Assembly: GCA_025765595.1 (NCBI GenBank)
Contig: JAIVFH010000020.1
Location: 186,001-250,000, forward strand
Direction of reading: 5' to 3'
Length of the DNA stretch: 64,000 nucleotides
DNA from: Obelidium mucronatum
Lineage: Eukaryota > Chytridiomycota > Chytridiomycetes > Chytridiales > Chytriomycetaceae
The translations under genes were made by a program, and so were the position numbers. The notes under the pieces are model-generated. The model saw only the letters and a program-made list of their open reading frames with translations, was not told the origin of the DNA and ran no database searches. Shown one piece after another: positions 29,507 to 42,254 of this stretch. Positions within the stretch are counted from its first letter, which is position 1. Every line of letters starts with the position of its first letter.

Positions 29507-31302
29507 TCACATCTTTCTTGAGGCCAAAGAATAGCGCGAAGTGCGTGATACCCGGTCCAATAAACGCTCGCTTTCTCTCTTTCTATGTTCACTTTCGCGT
29601 CGTGCCGTCGCTGTTTGCGACAGTAATTGATCCAAGTGATCGTTCTTTTCATGCGTTTCGCTAAAGCTATTTGCAATAGACTTCCGCATCTCACTCTTGA
29701 GTTTCTCCAGAATGAATCTAAGGAGGCATGAATCAACACCGAAAAAAAGTCCAGTGAAACAGTAAAAACAGTTCACATACAGCTTTTCAGGGGATTGTTC
29801 CAAGTTTTCCCGCACAATACAGTTAAAGAAGGGAATTGTCCCAACATAAAACCCAGGCAACACCAAGAAACCCCCACTGCCAAAAACGATCGCAAACTAG
29901 TTTCCCGACTAAAGCCATGGATGATATAGCAAGACAAATCACAGCAAATGAGCATCCAACGAGAGTATGTGTTTGGAATGGTCGGTGAATCTTGATGCTA
30001 AATTTTAGTTTGATGTAAACCAAAGGTTCAACAATATAGGCGATCATTGCAAACATGGAACCAATCGCAAGAAATATCTGCCTCTTGAAAGTTAATATTT
30101 TCATGGGGAAGTCTGCGAAAATGGAATACCTGAGATTCTCCAGTATCTTTGGCGAATGTCAAAACTAACCCGAAAGATATCCAAATTAAGGCAACGAGCA
30201 ACATTGAAATATAAGGGGCCCCATACACATTGGTGCGGGAAAGAATTTGGGGTATATAGCCTGCCCGTGACAAGCCATATGTAAATCGTGATGCAGCATA
30301 GAAGAGCGCCACTTGACTTGAGAATACAGGAATAATATTGATTAAACTAGAAACTTCGTTGCTGATTTGAGGATAAGCTGTGACGAGAATTGTAGAAAAG
30401 GGCATGGGTGCGTTGTGAAGGAATGGCGGTATTCCGGCTGTCAGCGTCAGCGAGATCCAGCTTAAGAAAATTAAAGTAGATACAGCTGCAGTCATTCCTC
30501 GTAGAAGAGTCGAGTTTGAATCTTGAACCTCTTCCACAGACACTGGAAGGCATTCGAAACAGACTATCAAATACAAGGCATACGGAAAGCTTTGGATTAC
30601 TCCCCAAATCCCAAAAGGAAGAAAGTCAGTTGAAATAGCGCCGCTTGGCATGACTGTTTCCCATGATTTCTGAAAGCTGAAATTTGAACTGGTGGCAAAA
30701 ACAACAGCCAATAGAATTACAACAGAAATAAAGCTCAACATAGTGATAGTGTTGAAGAAAACTTTCGGATGAACGTTGATAACAAAGCATATTAATGTGC
30801 CCATTATCCAATAGACGCAGTTGAATGCAGTGTCCGTGTTCAGACTTTGTTGCAGAGCTACAGCGAAAAATTGTGAAGCTTCTGCACCGAAAAACACCAT
30901 GTCAAAAAGATATGCAAGACCAATCGTAAATCCCACTCCTCCTCCGTATGCTGCTTTCGCGAATGTTGCGGATCCGCTGGCAAATGGCAACGTTGTCGTC
31001 AACTCCAAAAGATTCACCGAAACCAGGACCATGAGAAGAGAAGCAAAAACGTGTGCAGTAATCATGGATCCAAGACCGTATTTGTATCCTTGATTGAAAC
31101 CCGCAAACTCCCCAGATATCCTGGGATTTTGTAAGAGTTTCTTCTTTAAAGAAGCCTTTAGAACTCACACTGCACCAACAATTAGACCCCAACTATTTAG
31201 ATTATTTAGATTTTATAAGAGCGCTTCGATGGAAAATGCTTACACATGTACTGATTTAGCATATGGTTCCATCAGCTTTCTGTTGGCTGCAAGCTTCTTC
31301 AT
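29507..31302 (-). CDS. APC-family permease (ethanolamine/amino-acid type)
   Basis: Amino-acid/polyamine/organocation transporter with about 12 helices. Tiny 5' exons (31244-31302, 31169-31192) lead into the main exon 30130-31120. The joined start reads VHVWGLIVGAVISGEFAGFN, the helix-1 signature of ethanolamine-permease-like members, followed by LLMVLVSVNLLELTTTLPFA, ALYLIVCFECLPVSVEEVQD and VALFYAASRFTYGLSRAGYI. Later exons encode IFLAIGSMFAMIAYIVEPLV and GFLVLPGFYVGTIPFFNCIV. A final exon adds a charged coiled-coil tail (EKNDHLDQLLSQTATARRES) that is unusual for the family. A frame change near 29895 lacks splice sites and is probably a 1-nt indel. Introns: 31193-31243, 31121-31168, 30078-30129 and about 29715-29782. 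Substrate inferred only by similarity. Confidence 0.85.
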
Positions 31303-31378
31303 AAATTGGACTGACTACCCAAAACACGAGTTGCACGCGTCTTAAATAAACTTAACTCAAATAAGTCTTGTGTTTCAG
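31303..31378. promoter_or_regulatory. short divergent promoter between the permease and CFAP99-like genes
   Basis: Only about 76 bp separate the permease start codon from the first secure exon of the CFAP99-like gene. The first CFAP99 exon may even overlap the permease's exon 1 on the other strand. The sequence is AT-rich (cttaaataaacttaactcaa), without a classical TATA box. Confidence 0.35.
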
Positions 31379-34300
31379 CTTGACCAGGCTTTTGAACGCG
31401 TCTGCAGCTTCATCAGCCATTCTTGGAAATCTGTTGACAATTATCTTCAGTCGCACATGTACAAGTCCCTGATCGCACACTGCCAGTCTCTGCTGTCACA
31501 GCACCATGCACTTGCGAGGGGTACCTATAAGAACGGAGCGGGTGCAGTGCACGAGACTGGTCTTCATGGCCTCGAAGGAGACGAGTTCGATGGCGATACA
31601 AATGACTTTACCGAGCCGGTTATTATTGTCGATGAGAAAGAGATGCTGGACGCTTACTGGAAAGAAAACAATGTATGAGGCAACTAATTGCTTGGTCTTT
31701 GACGATAGATGTTGAAAGTCTAATTGATTTGAGTAGATTTTATCCACAAATGACAAGGTATTCCTCGAAGAAACGCTCATGGGATGCGTCAGACATGAGA
31801 AAGTCATTGATGCAAGTGCTTCGTTCTTTTTCTTTCCGGGTGTTTTAATAAGTTTTCTCCAGATTACACTCAAACTGTTTTACAAAAAGACTGGAGGTCG
31901 ATATTTGAAAAGCGAATACAACCTTTTTGCCGGTATTTCTTAACAGCATTGCAATTGAAAAAGTATATCCATTGATCTCGTCCGTGGTTTAGTGTTGGTA
32001 TACCTTTGTCTGTATCGACTTCCCACGGACCTTCCATTTGCAACACTGTCGAAATTCTTTAAGTCCTACAATCCAACAAAAATGGCGCGATTTCTTGCCT
32101 TTATCTTTGATTCTGCTCATTTGATTGATGATGGAATACTGTCCAAGGCTTGGGGTGCAGTCTTGGACAGAGACTACATTAAGGTTTTTGGAACTTGGTA
32201 TCGTGTGATTGAGGTGAAGCTAAATCCAGTTGAAGTCGAAAATGCTTCTCCCGCTTTTGACCCACGCCCCCGAAGCCAAAGTGCTGATTGAAGACCTTAT
32301 CACAAGGTCTGAGAAAGGCATGATTCCGAAAAAGTCCACAAAGCCGAATACAGGTAAGTCGCAATTACAGCTTCTTATAAGATGCACTGACATCATTAAA
32401 TATCAGAGGCTGCGCCATTCACTCTAACAGTTCAAACTGCCCGAAAGATTCCTGAGCCACCTTATGTTCATTCCACTTTGACCAAGGTTAACGCAAACAA
32501 TACCAATTATTTTAAGCTTAATTCACACCCTTAGGCACGTCCGATTCCCCAATCGGTTTTTAAAGGAACAGGGGAAAAGGAAGCCATTGAAAAAGCCAAA
32601 ATTGAAAACAGACGGAAACTACAAGTACTGTAAACTCTATCACTAACCACCGATTTTAATGTAAAACTTAAAATTTTTTGACCCGGACATTGCGGGCAAT
32701 CAGCTGGAGCACGAGAAGTATGATCGAAACCAGTTTCAAATTTCTAGAAAAGCAATCGAGCTGTCCAAAAAACCTCCACCAATCACACCAGCCGCATCAA
32801 ATACCTCTCTAGAAAATGAGCACTCAATAATAACGAAGCCTAAACCCGTTCCCGCTAGTCTATATGAACACGTTCCCATCAAAATGACAACGGCCACAAT
32901 TCTGCGGGAAGACGCTCTGGTCAGAAAATCCAAACTTGATGAAGAAAAGCAACTAAGTGAAGTTGAATTCACTTTACGTGATACCACCGAGTTTCAGAAC
33001 TGGCAAGATGAAGTGAAAATGAAAGGTTTCAGAATACTTCAAGCAAAACAAGATCCAATAACCGACTAACTCTCAATTTATCATAGCCGAAGGTGAACGA
33101 AAATTGGAGCTTGAAAAGCTGCGCCTCAAAGTTCAGCTACTGCACGAAGAATCTTTTCTCTCACGCCAAGAGAAAGTCCAGGAGAACAAAGAACTCGTCA
33201 AAGAAGTAAAAGAGGAGAAAGAAACCCTTAAAGTATTGACTGAGATCGCTCGTAAAGAACTGGATGTCGAGAATAAGAAGAAGATTGACGATGTTCACGA
33301 AATCATGGAAGGGGTTGTTAAGGCCAAAGAGAAAGTTATGGTTGAGAAGCAAAAAAAAGGTGAGAGCAAAAGAAATGATTCATTATGAGTGCTCATGCAA
33401 CCCAATAGCCGCCGATATTGCAACTGAGACACAACTCCTTCGAGAAAAAGCACAACGGGAAGCAGAAGAAGAGCTTGCAAGAAAAATTGAGCTCATTCAG
33501 CAAATTAGGCTCTTGGAAAAGGCGATACCACCTGTTGGTGCGCTTGTGAAGAGTCTGGACTTGACAGAAACGTCAAACTTGGGGCTATTAGGAGAGATGT
33601 CAATTGTAGAGGTACCAAATAATGATATTTAGACTATTAATGAATACATTATTATGATCTGTTCTGATGACTTAAATATCTAGCTTCACGAACGTCTCTC
33701 ACAAATGCGGGCACGCGAAGCTGAACGGGCGGACGAAAGGCGACAAGAAATCATCCAGCATAAGGAGCTCCGACTTTCTCAAATATCTGAAAAACTGGAA
33801 GAAATTGACCGAGAGAGGCAAGAAAGAAGGATTCGGCGATTGGAAGCCAACCCCTTGCTAGGAAGCAGGTCCAACTCCTCGATCATGGAGGACGATTCAG
33901 CAAGCATTCGACTATTAGAAAGAGATGCGATATTGAAGAGTGACCCTGGTGTTAAAGAACTCCATGATAAGCTTATCGCCAAGAGAGCATTGCGACTATC
34001 GACAAAGACGGAACTTTCAACCAAAAAAATGAGTGGAACAACAGTTTCCATGAGCGTCAGCAGAGCCTCTGAAAACAATTCAAAAAGACTAGGATCCGGC
34101 TCTAGCATCGGAAAGAATATGGGTGGAGAAAAGATCCCAAGGCTGAGGAAGAACAGCGATACAATTTCTTCCAAAAAAACTACACTTCCAAAGATTCCTA
34201 AGGCCACAAAAATCCATCATAGTCCCAATAATAAGATTGATGAAGAAGAAGATGACGGATTCAGCGCAAAAATAACTAGTCTTCGCTTAAAGCTTGAACA

Positions 34301-34487
34301 GCAGCGACAGCAAATATTGGAGGAGCTAGCGCAGGAAGAAGCCGCTGCCGCAGCTTGCGCAGCAGCGACCATAATTAATATTCCAACCATTTCCCTGATG
34401 AAGTATGGACGACCAGGTTCGGCAGCAACAACGGAGATGAAGGTTGTCACGTTCGCTGAAAATGTTGAGCCCATGTCAAAAGCTTAA
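31379..34487 (+). CDS. CFAP99: CFAP99-like cilia and flagella protein
   Basis: A long coiled-coil protein in many short exons. Secure exons: 31379-31672, 31737-about 31830, about 31863-31933, 31993-32183, 32230-32353, 32407-32486, 32535-32624, 32704-about 33050, 33087-33359, 33409-33611 and 33684-34487. The N-terminal half reads VFLEETLMGCVRHEKVID, KTGGRYLKSEYNLFAG, LPFATLSKFFKSYNPTKMAR and FLAFIFDSAHLIDDGILSKA. Then come APFTLTVQTARKIPEPPYV, MTTATILREDALVRKSKLDE and long Glu/Lys/Arg coiled coils. This order matches animal CFAP99, an axonemal protein, as I recall it. The true start codon is not found and the splice near 33050-33086 lacks a normal donor. The C-terminus is Lys/Ser-rich with an alanine run (QEEAAAAACAAATI). 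Expression is expected only in zoospore-forming stages. Confidence 0.65.
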
Positions 34488-34525
34488 AAAAAAGAGTATA
34501 CAGACGCTCCTTTATTCTTTTTTTT

Positions 34526-36431
34526 TCAGTGTATAGGGTTTGAAAATGACCTTCTGTTCAATAAAACCCCTCTACTTGTATTTCGATACAAGGCACTGTC
34601 AATAAATGTCGGATGGGAGTGTGTATCTGGGTCTGTAATTTGTTGGCTACCCGCTGCCAGGAAGTCGATTCCGTCGGAATATCCAATGAATTTCAAGACG
34701 GGAGGGCTATTATACAGAATTGGATGCAAGGCGATGAAATTGAGAAGCGCTGAAAATGCGGAAATCCGTTGATAAATAATTTCTGGATGAAATCGGCCTA
34801 GAATAATCAATCCTTTAAATTAATTTAATAACTCGGTGGAAGTATGAATATTACCGAAAAGTATGCGTTGTGGGAACTCAGGCCATTTTTTCACATCTTT
34901 TGTGTGCATGGAAACAAGCTCAACGAACAAGGTATGGAACTCGCTATAGCGACGAGTAAGTGTGAGGAGAAGCGGCTCGGAGTTTGAAAATGGTGAGATT
35001 TGCGGTCTCAAGATCTGAAAACATGGTGAGCAATAAGAAAGGAATTCAACGAAAGTGAAACCTTAAGAGTCACAGTGTACGAGGTGTATTCTAATCTGCG
35101 ACCAATAGCTGAGAGTATTGAGGTCGGATCCAATGATTTCGCAGAGTTAACGTGGCTTGTTCCAGTAATGGCCAAGTAAACCCCATTCTTGAAAAAAGAC
35201 AGTGGGACTCCTTCCCAGAATGCAGGAAGAATCTTTCCTCTGGTTTCCGAACGCGATCTTTGTCTTACGATGCCAAAATTGTGCGAAGGAACGATGTTTT
35301 CCGAGAGAGAAACAAGCGGCAAGGATTTTTTGGGTGGGTAAAACTCAAAACCTCGAGGTGAGAGGGACTGTAACCAGCCTTCAAGATTGAAGAGGACAAG
35401 CGGAAGGTTTGTTTCATCGTTTCGAGATCCCACCTCTGGCTCGCTGATGGCACCTGGTAGTAGATTCGGCGCAACGCCAGCGTCGCCCTTTACCCCTCGG
35501 ACAGTATACAAACTCACGCCATCGTTATCAGAAATATTCAAGTCTTCACTCGTCTTTGATTCGGTTTCTGAAATAGACGGCGGAGATTCCACCTCATTTG
35601 GCTGTCCAAGTCTCTCTATACCATTTCGCCACTCGATGAAACTCTTCCAGCCGTCATGGTCGGAATCAAGAACGCCTTGATCATCATCTTCAATGCTTTG
35701 CGTATCATCGGGCATATCGGATTCTGAAGGTGTTCTATCCAGCTCACGATCCCCACCATCAACTTCCGTCCCAGTCGCGATACTCTCCAAATCCAGCTTT
35801 GACTCTGTTTCTGAAAAATTTTCAGCTGCTGCACTAGCATTTTCTTCAGCTCCATAGCGACTTGATCTGACGCTTCTATTGTAGAAAGAAATACGATGGC
35901 TCCGTCGACGATGAGTTGTGTATGAGAGAGAGCCAGGGCGCCTGAGGCCAGTTGGAGACAGTTCCCTAGCGAATGCGCTTGTTTGATCAAAAAAGTCTGA
36001 GCGTTTTATGGCGATAGCGGCTGAAGAACTTGCAGTTGTTGGGGATTCATTTGGTGGCACAGCTGGATCGGCATCGACTGGTTTTCGCCTTGAGCCAGGA
36101 AGTGCGCGAAGAAGATCATTGAAATAATCCAAAAGATTAGAGGAGGCGGGTTGCTTCTTTCGGCTAATGTTTGGCTGTGTGGTCACTCCAAGATGGGCCA
36201 GTTTGGCTTTGCTTGCTGAAGCTCGGAGACTCCGTACATTGGAAGAGCTATTATTTTGGCCGAGTGCTCGTTCCAGATAGAGTATTCGTAGTAAGCAAAG
36301 TCTGATTCGACACTTTGACTTGGTGACAGGTGGCACTCCCTTTCAGACGTCTCAGGCGGATAATCCTCGCTGCTATTTCTGCACGATATGGCTAAATCAT
36401 TGGATACTGGTGTAAGAGGACGGCTGGCCAT
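34526..36431 (-). CDS. PX-domain protein
   Basis: Phosphoinositide-binding protein, probably on endosomal membranes. The long N-terminal part is disordered, acidic and Ser-rich (ETESKLDLESIATGTEVDGG). The PX domain spans the last three exons: RRLEYTSYTVTLK (ends 35062), LTLTRRYSEFHTLFVELVSM and WPEFPQRILFG (34856-35014), then RFHPEIIYQRISAFSALLNF with ALHPILYNSPPVLKFIG (34526-34797). RRYSEFHTL is the phosphoinositide-binding motif. Introns 35015-35061 and 34798-34855 have good GT-AG ends and phase. Between 36240 and 36330 the frame from ATG 36431 (MASRPLTPVSNDLAISC) changes to that of the main exon without a convincing intron, perhaps a 1-nt indel. There are no BAR or RGS domains, so it is not a classical sorting nexin. 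Confidence 0.8.
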
Positions 36432-36544
36432 AGAGACCAGGACGTGGGATGAGGAAGCACGTGTTTTGAAAGGACGATATGGGTTGGGTGGCTTTTATGA
36501 CGAAAATTTATTCAGGTTTTGATTTTCAATTGCGTCATATCAAG

Positions 36545-39500
36545 TTAACGCGACTTTTGAGAATCGGTGCTGCGAAGTCTCTCGTGTCCACCTGATACTT
36601 TTAAGTTTTCATTGCTGCCCTTACCGCCCTTGTTCTTTTCGTTGCTCTCTTCCATCTCAATCTTCGCTCGAATCTTGTCCCAATCCACACTAATCTGAGC
36701 CGACAAAGTTAAATAATAGAGCATGAAAGTATCAGACTTACTCCTTGAGAATACTGAATGTATCCTTTTATAAACTCTTTTCGATTGATTTGTTTCAAGT
36801 ACTTTTCTCTGAAGTAGAGGACAGTATCTACATGAGTTTTATGCTTGACAGCAAGCTCTAGTGCCCTACATTTTTGGAAATTTTAGTCTTAAATTCGACG
36901 GAAGTATAGTGATTTCTCACCTTTCCCATCTGAACAAGTTCACCGAGAGCATAATGGCACGATAGATGAGTCCTGCGGAAATAAGAATAGCTTCTGCCTC
37001 TCGGGGCTGCTTCCTTAAAAGAGCCAACTCTAGCCGCTCGACCCTCTTGAGTTGGAATATCACGGATATAGCAAATATACTGAACTTTTTGAGCTTGTTC
37101 TATCGCAGCATATGATAATTCCGCGGTATTCAGATCTTGACCGCTTACTGACATCGCTGCAAGACAGGCCCAGAGCTCTTTCATCTAAGTTCCTTCAAGT
37201 CAGTATAAAATTATATTGGGAACAATTGACCTTCGCGTATCGACACAATCGAATAGCTTCCTCCCATTGCTTCTTTTTCACAATTTCCTGAAGCATGGCT
37301 GGAAGAGGAGAAATATTGCTAGAGACGACAATTAGAATGAATGGGTTTCGCTTATGTCTTACTTGGCGGTAATCAAGGCACCATCTGCCCTTCTCAAAGT
37401 ACATTGAGTGCCATTGAAACTTATGAACTGCGCATTTTTCCCGAAAACGCTGTTGTTTAATATAAGAATCTGTGTAAAACGATATTGTCCGACCATACCT
37501 GCCGTCCTTCTCAAAACGGGTCATAGGTTCAATGTCGGCGTCAATGAAAACAACGTTTGGATAATACCAAACCATGAATTTCCAATCAACGATAGCCGAA
37601 ATCATGTCTGCTTCGTCGTTCCATGAAAATGTGTCTACCATCGTTCCTGAAAAACAGTTTCCAGGTCAGCCTCGTCTATTTTCAGTTATCTTTTTTTTAC
37701 CAATCTTCTTGAGATCAGGTTTATACACTGGAGTGATGAACATTTCACGGTTTTTGTCGACAATAGCCAATTGGCGACAGCCACTGGGCCCAATCACATG
37801 ATTCAGCGCAATTTCTATAGCTTCGCATGTCAATTTAATGGGCGATCCATCTCCGATAAGCCTTCCGGTGCTTATTTCAAACACGTAAATTACTGGACAA
37901 ATAATCAATTAAAGTTTTAGGGCAAAATAGCGACTTCACATTTTTCATCCGTTCTGTCTTTGATTGCTAGAGTATCGTTCGATAAGCTGATGGCCTGGTT
38001 GGTGATGAAATCGGGTCTAAGTCCAGGGTACTTTGGACTGCAGATTAATCTTCCTTCGTAGCTAAAAACTTGAATTCCAGTTGCATTATCTACGAAGAGG
38101 AAATAGCTTATGTGGACGGGATAACAAATGGTCAGCAGTTCGGAGGACAGATGTCGCAGCCACTCACTCTGGACTTTGCTTGATGCAAATAACACGACCA
38201 TTGTTAGCCATATCGATGATTACAGGTGTGTTCCAGTTCTTGTCGCTATAGACATAGCATTGAGCGTAAGTGGCCACAATCAAATGTCCGAATGACAAAG
38301 AAACTTTCACAACGCGATCACGGAACTCTGTCAGTTTATCGCTGATTAGTTGAGATACCCATCATCCAAGAGTTCGGAATAAGCACCCAAGTTTTCAATA
38401 GCTCCATGAACTACCTCATGGATGCGTATCTTACGATCATCCAGCAAGGTTACTTCGTAATTCTTCCATTCAAGGCGCCTGAAATTACCAAAAATCTCTA
38501 AATAATGAAGAACGCAGGAAGGAAAGTGATGCTATCATCATATCATCACCTATCAATGATATGCCCGAAAACCACAGCCCCGCTTCCTCCGGCACATGCT
38601 ATTTGAGTCCCATCCGGCGTCCACGCAATATTAAATATTGACCCACAATCCGGTTTTTCAACTGCGTATGACCACTGTCAAAATTAAATGTTGAGAAATC
38701 TGAAAAAGAGAAGAAAAAAAAGTGATACAGTACACCCAACTTATCGCACACGCGAAGCGTATTAAAAAGACCAACAGCAAACATTTCTCCTGCAGGATTC
38801 CATGCTAAACTCGTGACTGGATGATCGCAAGGGACACTGGAGTAGATTTGACGACCAAAAGAATCCCAAACCTTGATTGAAAATTCATATCAGCTAATTT
38901 CAGACGAAGAAGGTTCTCACTTTGTATCTACAGTCTTCTCCTCCAGAAACAATGAGATTTGTAGCCATATTCCAGTCAACTTTCAAAATAACCCCGTCAT
39001 GGGCTTTCCACTGAAATACATTAAGGACTGAATATAACTTAAATTTGAAGATTTTGAAGAAAGAGTACCAAAATGGGCTTGCTGGCAGGCTGGATGGGCT
39101 TGATGACAAGGTTTCGACCATTTGTGTATAAGACACTGTCGTTGTCAGGACTCCACGCAACGGAATAAATCGGATAACCTTAATTAAAAGAGTTGCATTA
39201 AAATTTAAGACTTCGTGGAATCAAGCGTGTATATGCACCTGATGAGACAAGCCCTGATCGTAGCATTCCGGTTCGAGACCAAATCTTCAAATTTCCATCT
39301 TCGCCCGCTGATGAAAACCATGCATATAATTTGATTAAAAAATAGATTTAGACCAGTTTATAGCGAACCGGTGACTAAGGCGGATCCTTCATAGTTCCAC
39401 TTTAATGCCAAAACAGCTCCTTTATGCGCTTCAACCATTTTCTCCACGCGTCCAGCTTTTGAGCAGAGATAAAACTTCCCTTTTAAAGATCAGATCGAGG

Positions 39501-39968
39501 TCAATTTTGTGACTATATCGAACCATAAAGAACACAGTCAAACCGTCTGTTCCTGCAGCTGCATACATTTCTGAGGCAGCATTCTGCCCCTTTCCTGGGG
39601 CTTGAGGAAACCACTGAATATCAGTAACGTAAACTGGGGGAAGGTTTAATCCAGGATTCGAGTGTTTTGACGGGACATTATCAAAGATGGCACAACTGGC
39701 TTGTCCAATATAATCTCCATCCCCATTCCATCTGTGCATACGCTGGTCGTCTCTGAATTAAATTACACCATTTAGAATGTCTAGAAGTTGCGGGATCGAT
39801 ATCCTTTACCCGCATGAGTAGAGCTCGTTGTTTCCTGTCCATCCAACACAGGACACAATATCGCTGTCTAGAAACAATCGGATCTTTAGGCCTTCTTTAC
39901 ATTTAGTTCTTTTTGATTTGTGTAAACGTACGACGCGACGTCCCATCTTGATGAGTTTTAAGTCTCAT
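36545..39968 (-). CDS. IFT80: intraflagellar transport protein IFT80
   Basis: Subunit of the IFT-B train that carries cargo along the flagellum. It starts [18 protein letters not shown] at 39968, as other IFT80 proteins start MRLK. The first WD40 blade follows ([17 protein letters not shown]), then [126 protein letters not shown] and [20 protein letters not shown]. The C-terminal helical solenoid contains [40 protein letters not shown] and [20 protein letters not shown], ending in a basic tail. About fifteen short introns break it. A frame change near 37047 (ACTCAAGAGG region) has no intron and is likely a 1-nt indel. Together with the CFAP99-like gene it shows that the organism makes a flagellum. 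Confidence 0.95.
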
Positions 39969-40100
39969 TTTTGTTTTGACGTGTTTAAAATAGAGCAGTT
40001 TGTCACACACTGCCATCTTTATTTAATTACTTCGCAATAGAGGGAGAAACTGTCAGAAGCCCTCGCTGGAAAAAAGTCTCAATATGCAAAGTCCACAAAT

Positions 40101-42176
40101 CTAATGCTGGTGATGACCGTCATGATTATCGCTGTGATTGTCCCTTTGAATATGCTCGTCATGATGATTGTGATGTGGATCATGATGTTCATGGCTATGA
40201 CCGCCATGACTTAAATGCTCCTCCGAGCTACTGCTGCTGCCTCTGTCTTGGTTGATATGAACAGATTCATCCTTTTTCCCGAGTTTGAAAGGAGCAACTT
40301 TTTTAAACCATCCCCCACTCACACTCTCCTGGGGCATAGAGACATCGCTGTTGTTTCTCGACACCAGAAACTCCCCACCTCCTAAAGTAGCAAGAGGAAT
40401 AGCGGGTGACAGGCGCGCCTGATGTCGGGGCTCCAGATATTGGTTTTGGCTGCTCGTCTTCCGGGCAACAGACTTGCTCACTGCAATCCCCCCCTTCACA
40501 CTTCATCAAACAACCATCTTCCTCTTCTTGATCGTCCAAAATGATATCAGATCCTTCGCCAAGTGTGGAGATCCTCCTCATCTTCACAAACTCAGGTTGA
40601 ACTGTTGTGCTGTGGATTCCATACGAGTGCAAAAGTCTCTTAATGTTCACTGCAATCTCTGTGTAACTCTGCTCCGGGTTCGAGGATGGTCCGTGTACAC
40701 GTACATGCACGCTCGCAACGTTTTTGCTGTCGCTAAGACCCCACACGTGGAATTCATGAACATCCAAAACACCCGCAATATCTTCAATTTCTTTTCGCAG
40801 CCTATCTATAGCAATTGTGGAAGGAACTCCTTGCAAGAGAACAAAACTTGCACTACGAACAAGAGGAATTGCAGACGAGATGATAAGGCCAGATATCAGC
40901 AAGGAGATAAGTGGATCCATGTAGAACCGCCATGAGCCATCGCCATACATGATAATCAACGCGGATATGATGACACCAACAGATCCAAGAGCGTCTCCAA
41001 GGACATGAAGAAAAATGCCGTGCATGTCTAAGATAATTTTCCGATTGTTAACGTGAATTAAGGTCAATACATGAACTTACTCATATTCCCGTCTTCGTGG
41101 CCATGCCCGTGACCATGGCCGTGACCATGGCCGTGACCATGGCCGTGTCCATGGTCGTGTTCATGCTGATTGGAATGAGGATGGTTATGAGTACTGTGGG
41201 ACTGTTCCATATCATGTCCATGATGTCCGTGCGAATCGTGATGACCATCATGGCTGTGACCATGAGAATGCTCGTCGTGCTGATGACCGCCCGTCACATC
41301 TTTCACATCAACAACATGGGTAGTTTCAGCCATATCACTAGCTGATGACGACGATGAAGGAGTAGAAGCGGAAGTGTGCCTTCTGATACGATCCGCTGCA
41401 GCCATAATGGTCATCCGAGTTTGAGCCGAATAGTGCAAAATTGGACTTGGCGCAGCAATGGAAGGAGTGATTTCGCTTGTATTATCTGGCTGATTATTTT
41501 CTACTTTGGAAGCCGAAGCCACTTTTCTTCGAGTCAAGAGCGGGGCCGCTGTTTGGGATTCTTTTCCCTTTCCTTTGTGAGAATGTCCACCGTGAGAGTG
41601 TGAGTGACTGTGGCCATGTCCATCGCCGTGGTCGTGGCCAACATGCCCGCCAAATAGAACCAGACCAAGAAGATTCGCTGTTAAACCCGCGCAACCGACA
41701 ATCAGGACCATTTTCGGATCTTCAATCTCTGAATAGGAAAGGCCATCAGTAATGCTTGAAAACAATTGCACCACATCAACAGACCAACAGGTGTCACAAA
41801 TCTCTGGATTGCATCGATTATAATGGTAAAGCAAAGTGCAAGCAAGAAGACTGCGTTGGCAAAGGCGCCGAGAATCTCAGCCCGTTGATAACCGAATGAC
41901 AGATTGGCCCTCTTGGTGCGTTGTTTCGCTAGACGAATTGCATAAAAAGCAATACAGAGTGCAAGAAGATCCGATAGCTGTGCAGGAGCGATGGGGTGAG
42001 TCACAACTCACAACATTGTCAACAAACATGACACGCACCATGTGGAATGAATCGGCAATCAGAGCAATCGAGTCCGTCAAATATCCAACTACTATCTCTA
42101 GCAGAAACAGACTCAGCGTCAAGACTCCGACTACGGTGATTTTGGTCTCGCGAGAGAGCTTGGTGAAAGGTGCCAT
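40101..42176 (-). CDS. ZRC1: vacuolar-type zinc transporter, CDF family (copy 1)
   Basis: Cation diffusion facilitator that moves Zn2+ into the vacuole or out of the cytosol. Exons: 42039-42176, 41785-41977, 41081-41728 and 40101-41027. Transmembrane zinc-site motifs are SIALIADSFHMLSD (HxxxD) and LHVLGDALGSVGVI (HxxxD). Between helices 4 and 5 is a long His loop with HGHGHGHG runs, a zinc sensor in this family. The cytosolic domain has HEFHVWGLSDSKNVASVHVR and GIHSTTVQPEF. The unshifted frame ends at 40303 in CYAPGECEWGMV-like residues. The alternative frame carries GGEFLVSRNNSD, matching DEFLVS of copy 2, and a His-rich tail, and ends at 40101. A 1-nt frameshift near 40390-40440 therefore probably truncates the original C-terminus, in the assembly or in reality. 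Confidence 0.9.
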
Positions 42177-42254
42177 TCAAAATAAAGATGATTTCAGATA
42201 TTACAATTACTTTAGAAGAGGTGGAAAGGTTTAAAGAGGTTTAAAGGCACATGT

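Noticed and set aside
41097..41345. Plus-strand Met/Val-rich frame opposite the zinc-carrier His loop
   Set aside because: It is the antisense of the CAT/CAC/GGC repeats that encode the HG runs.
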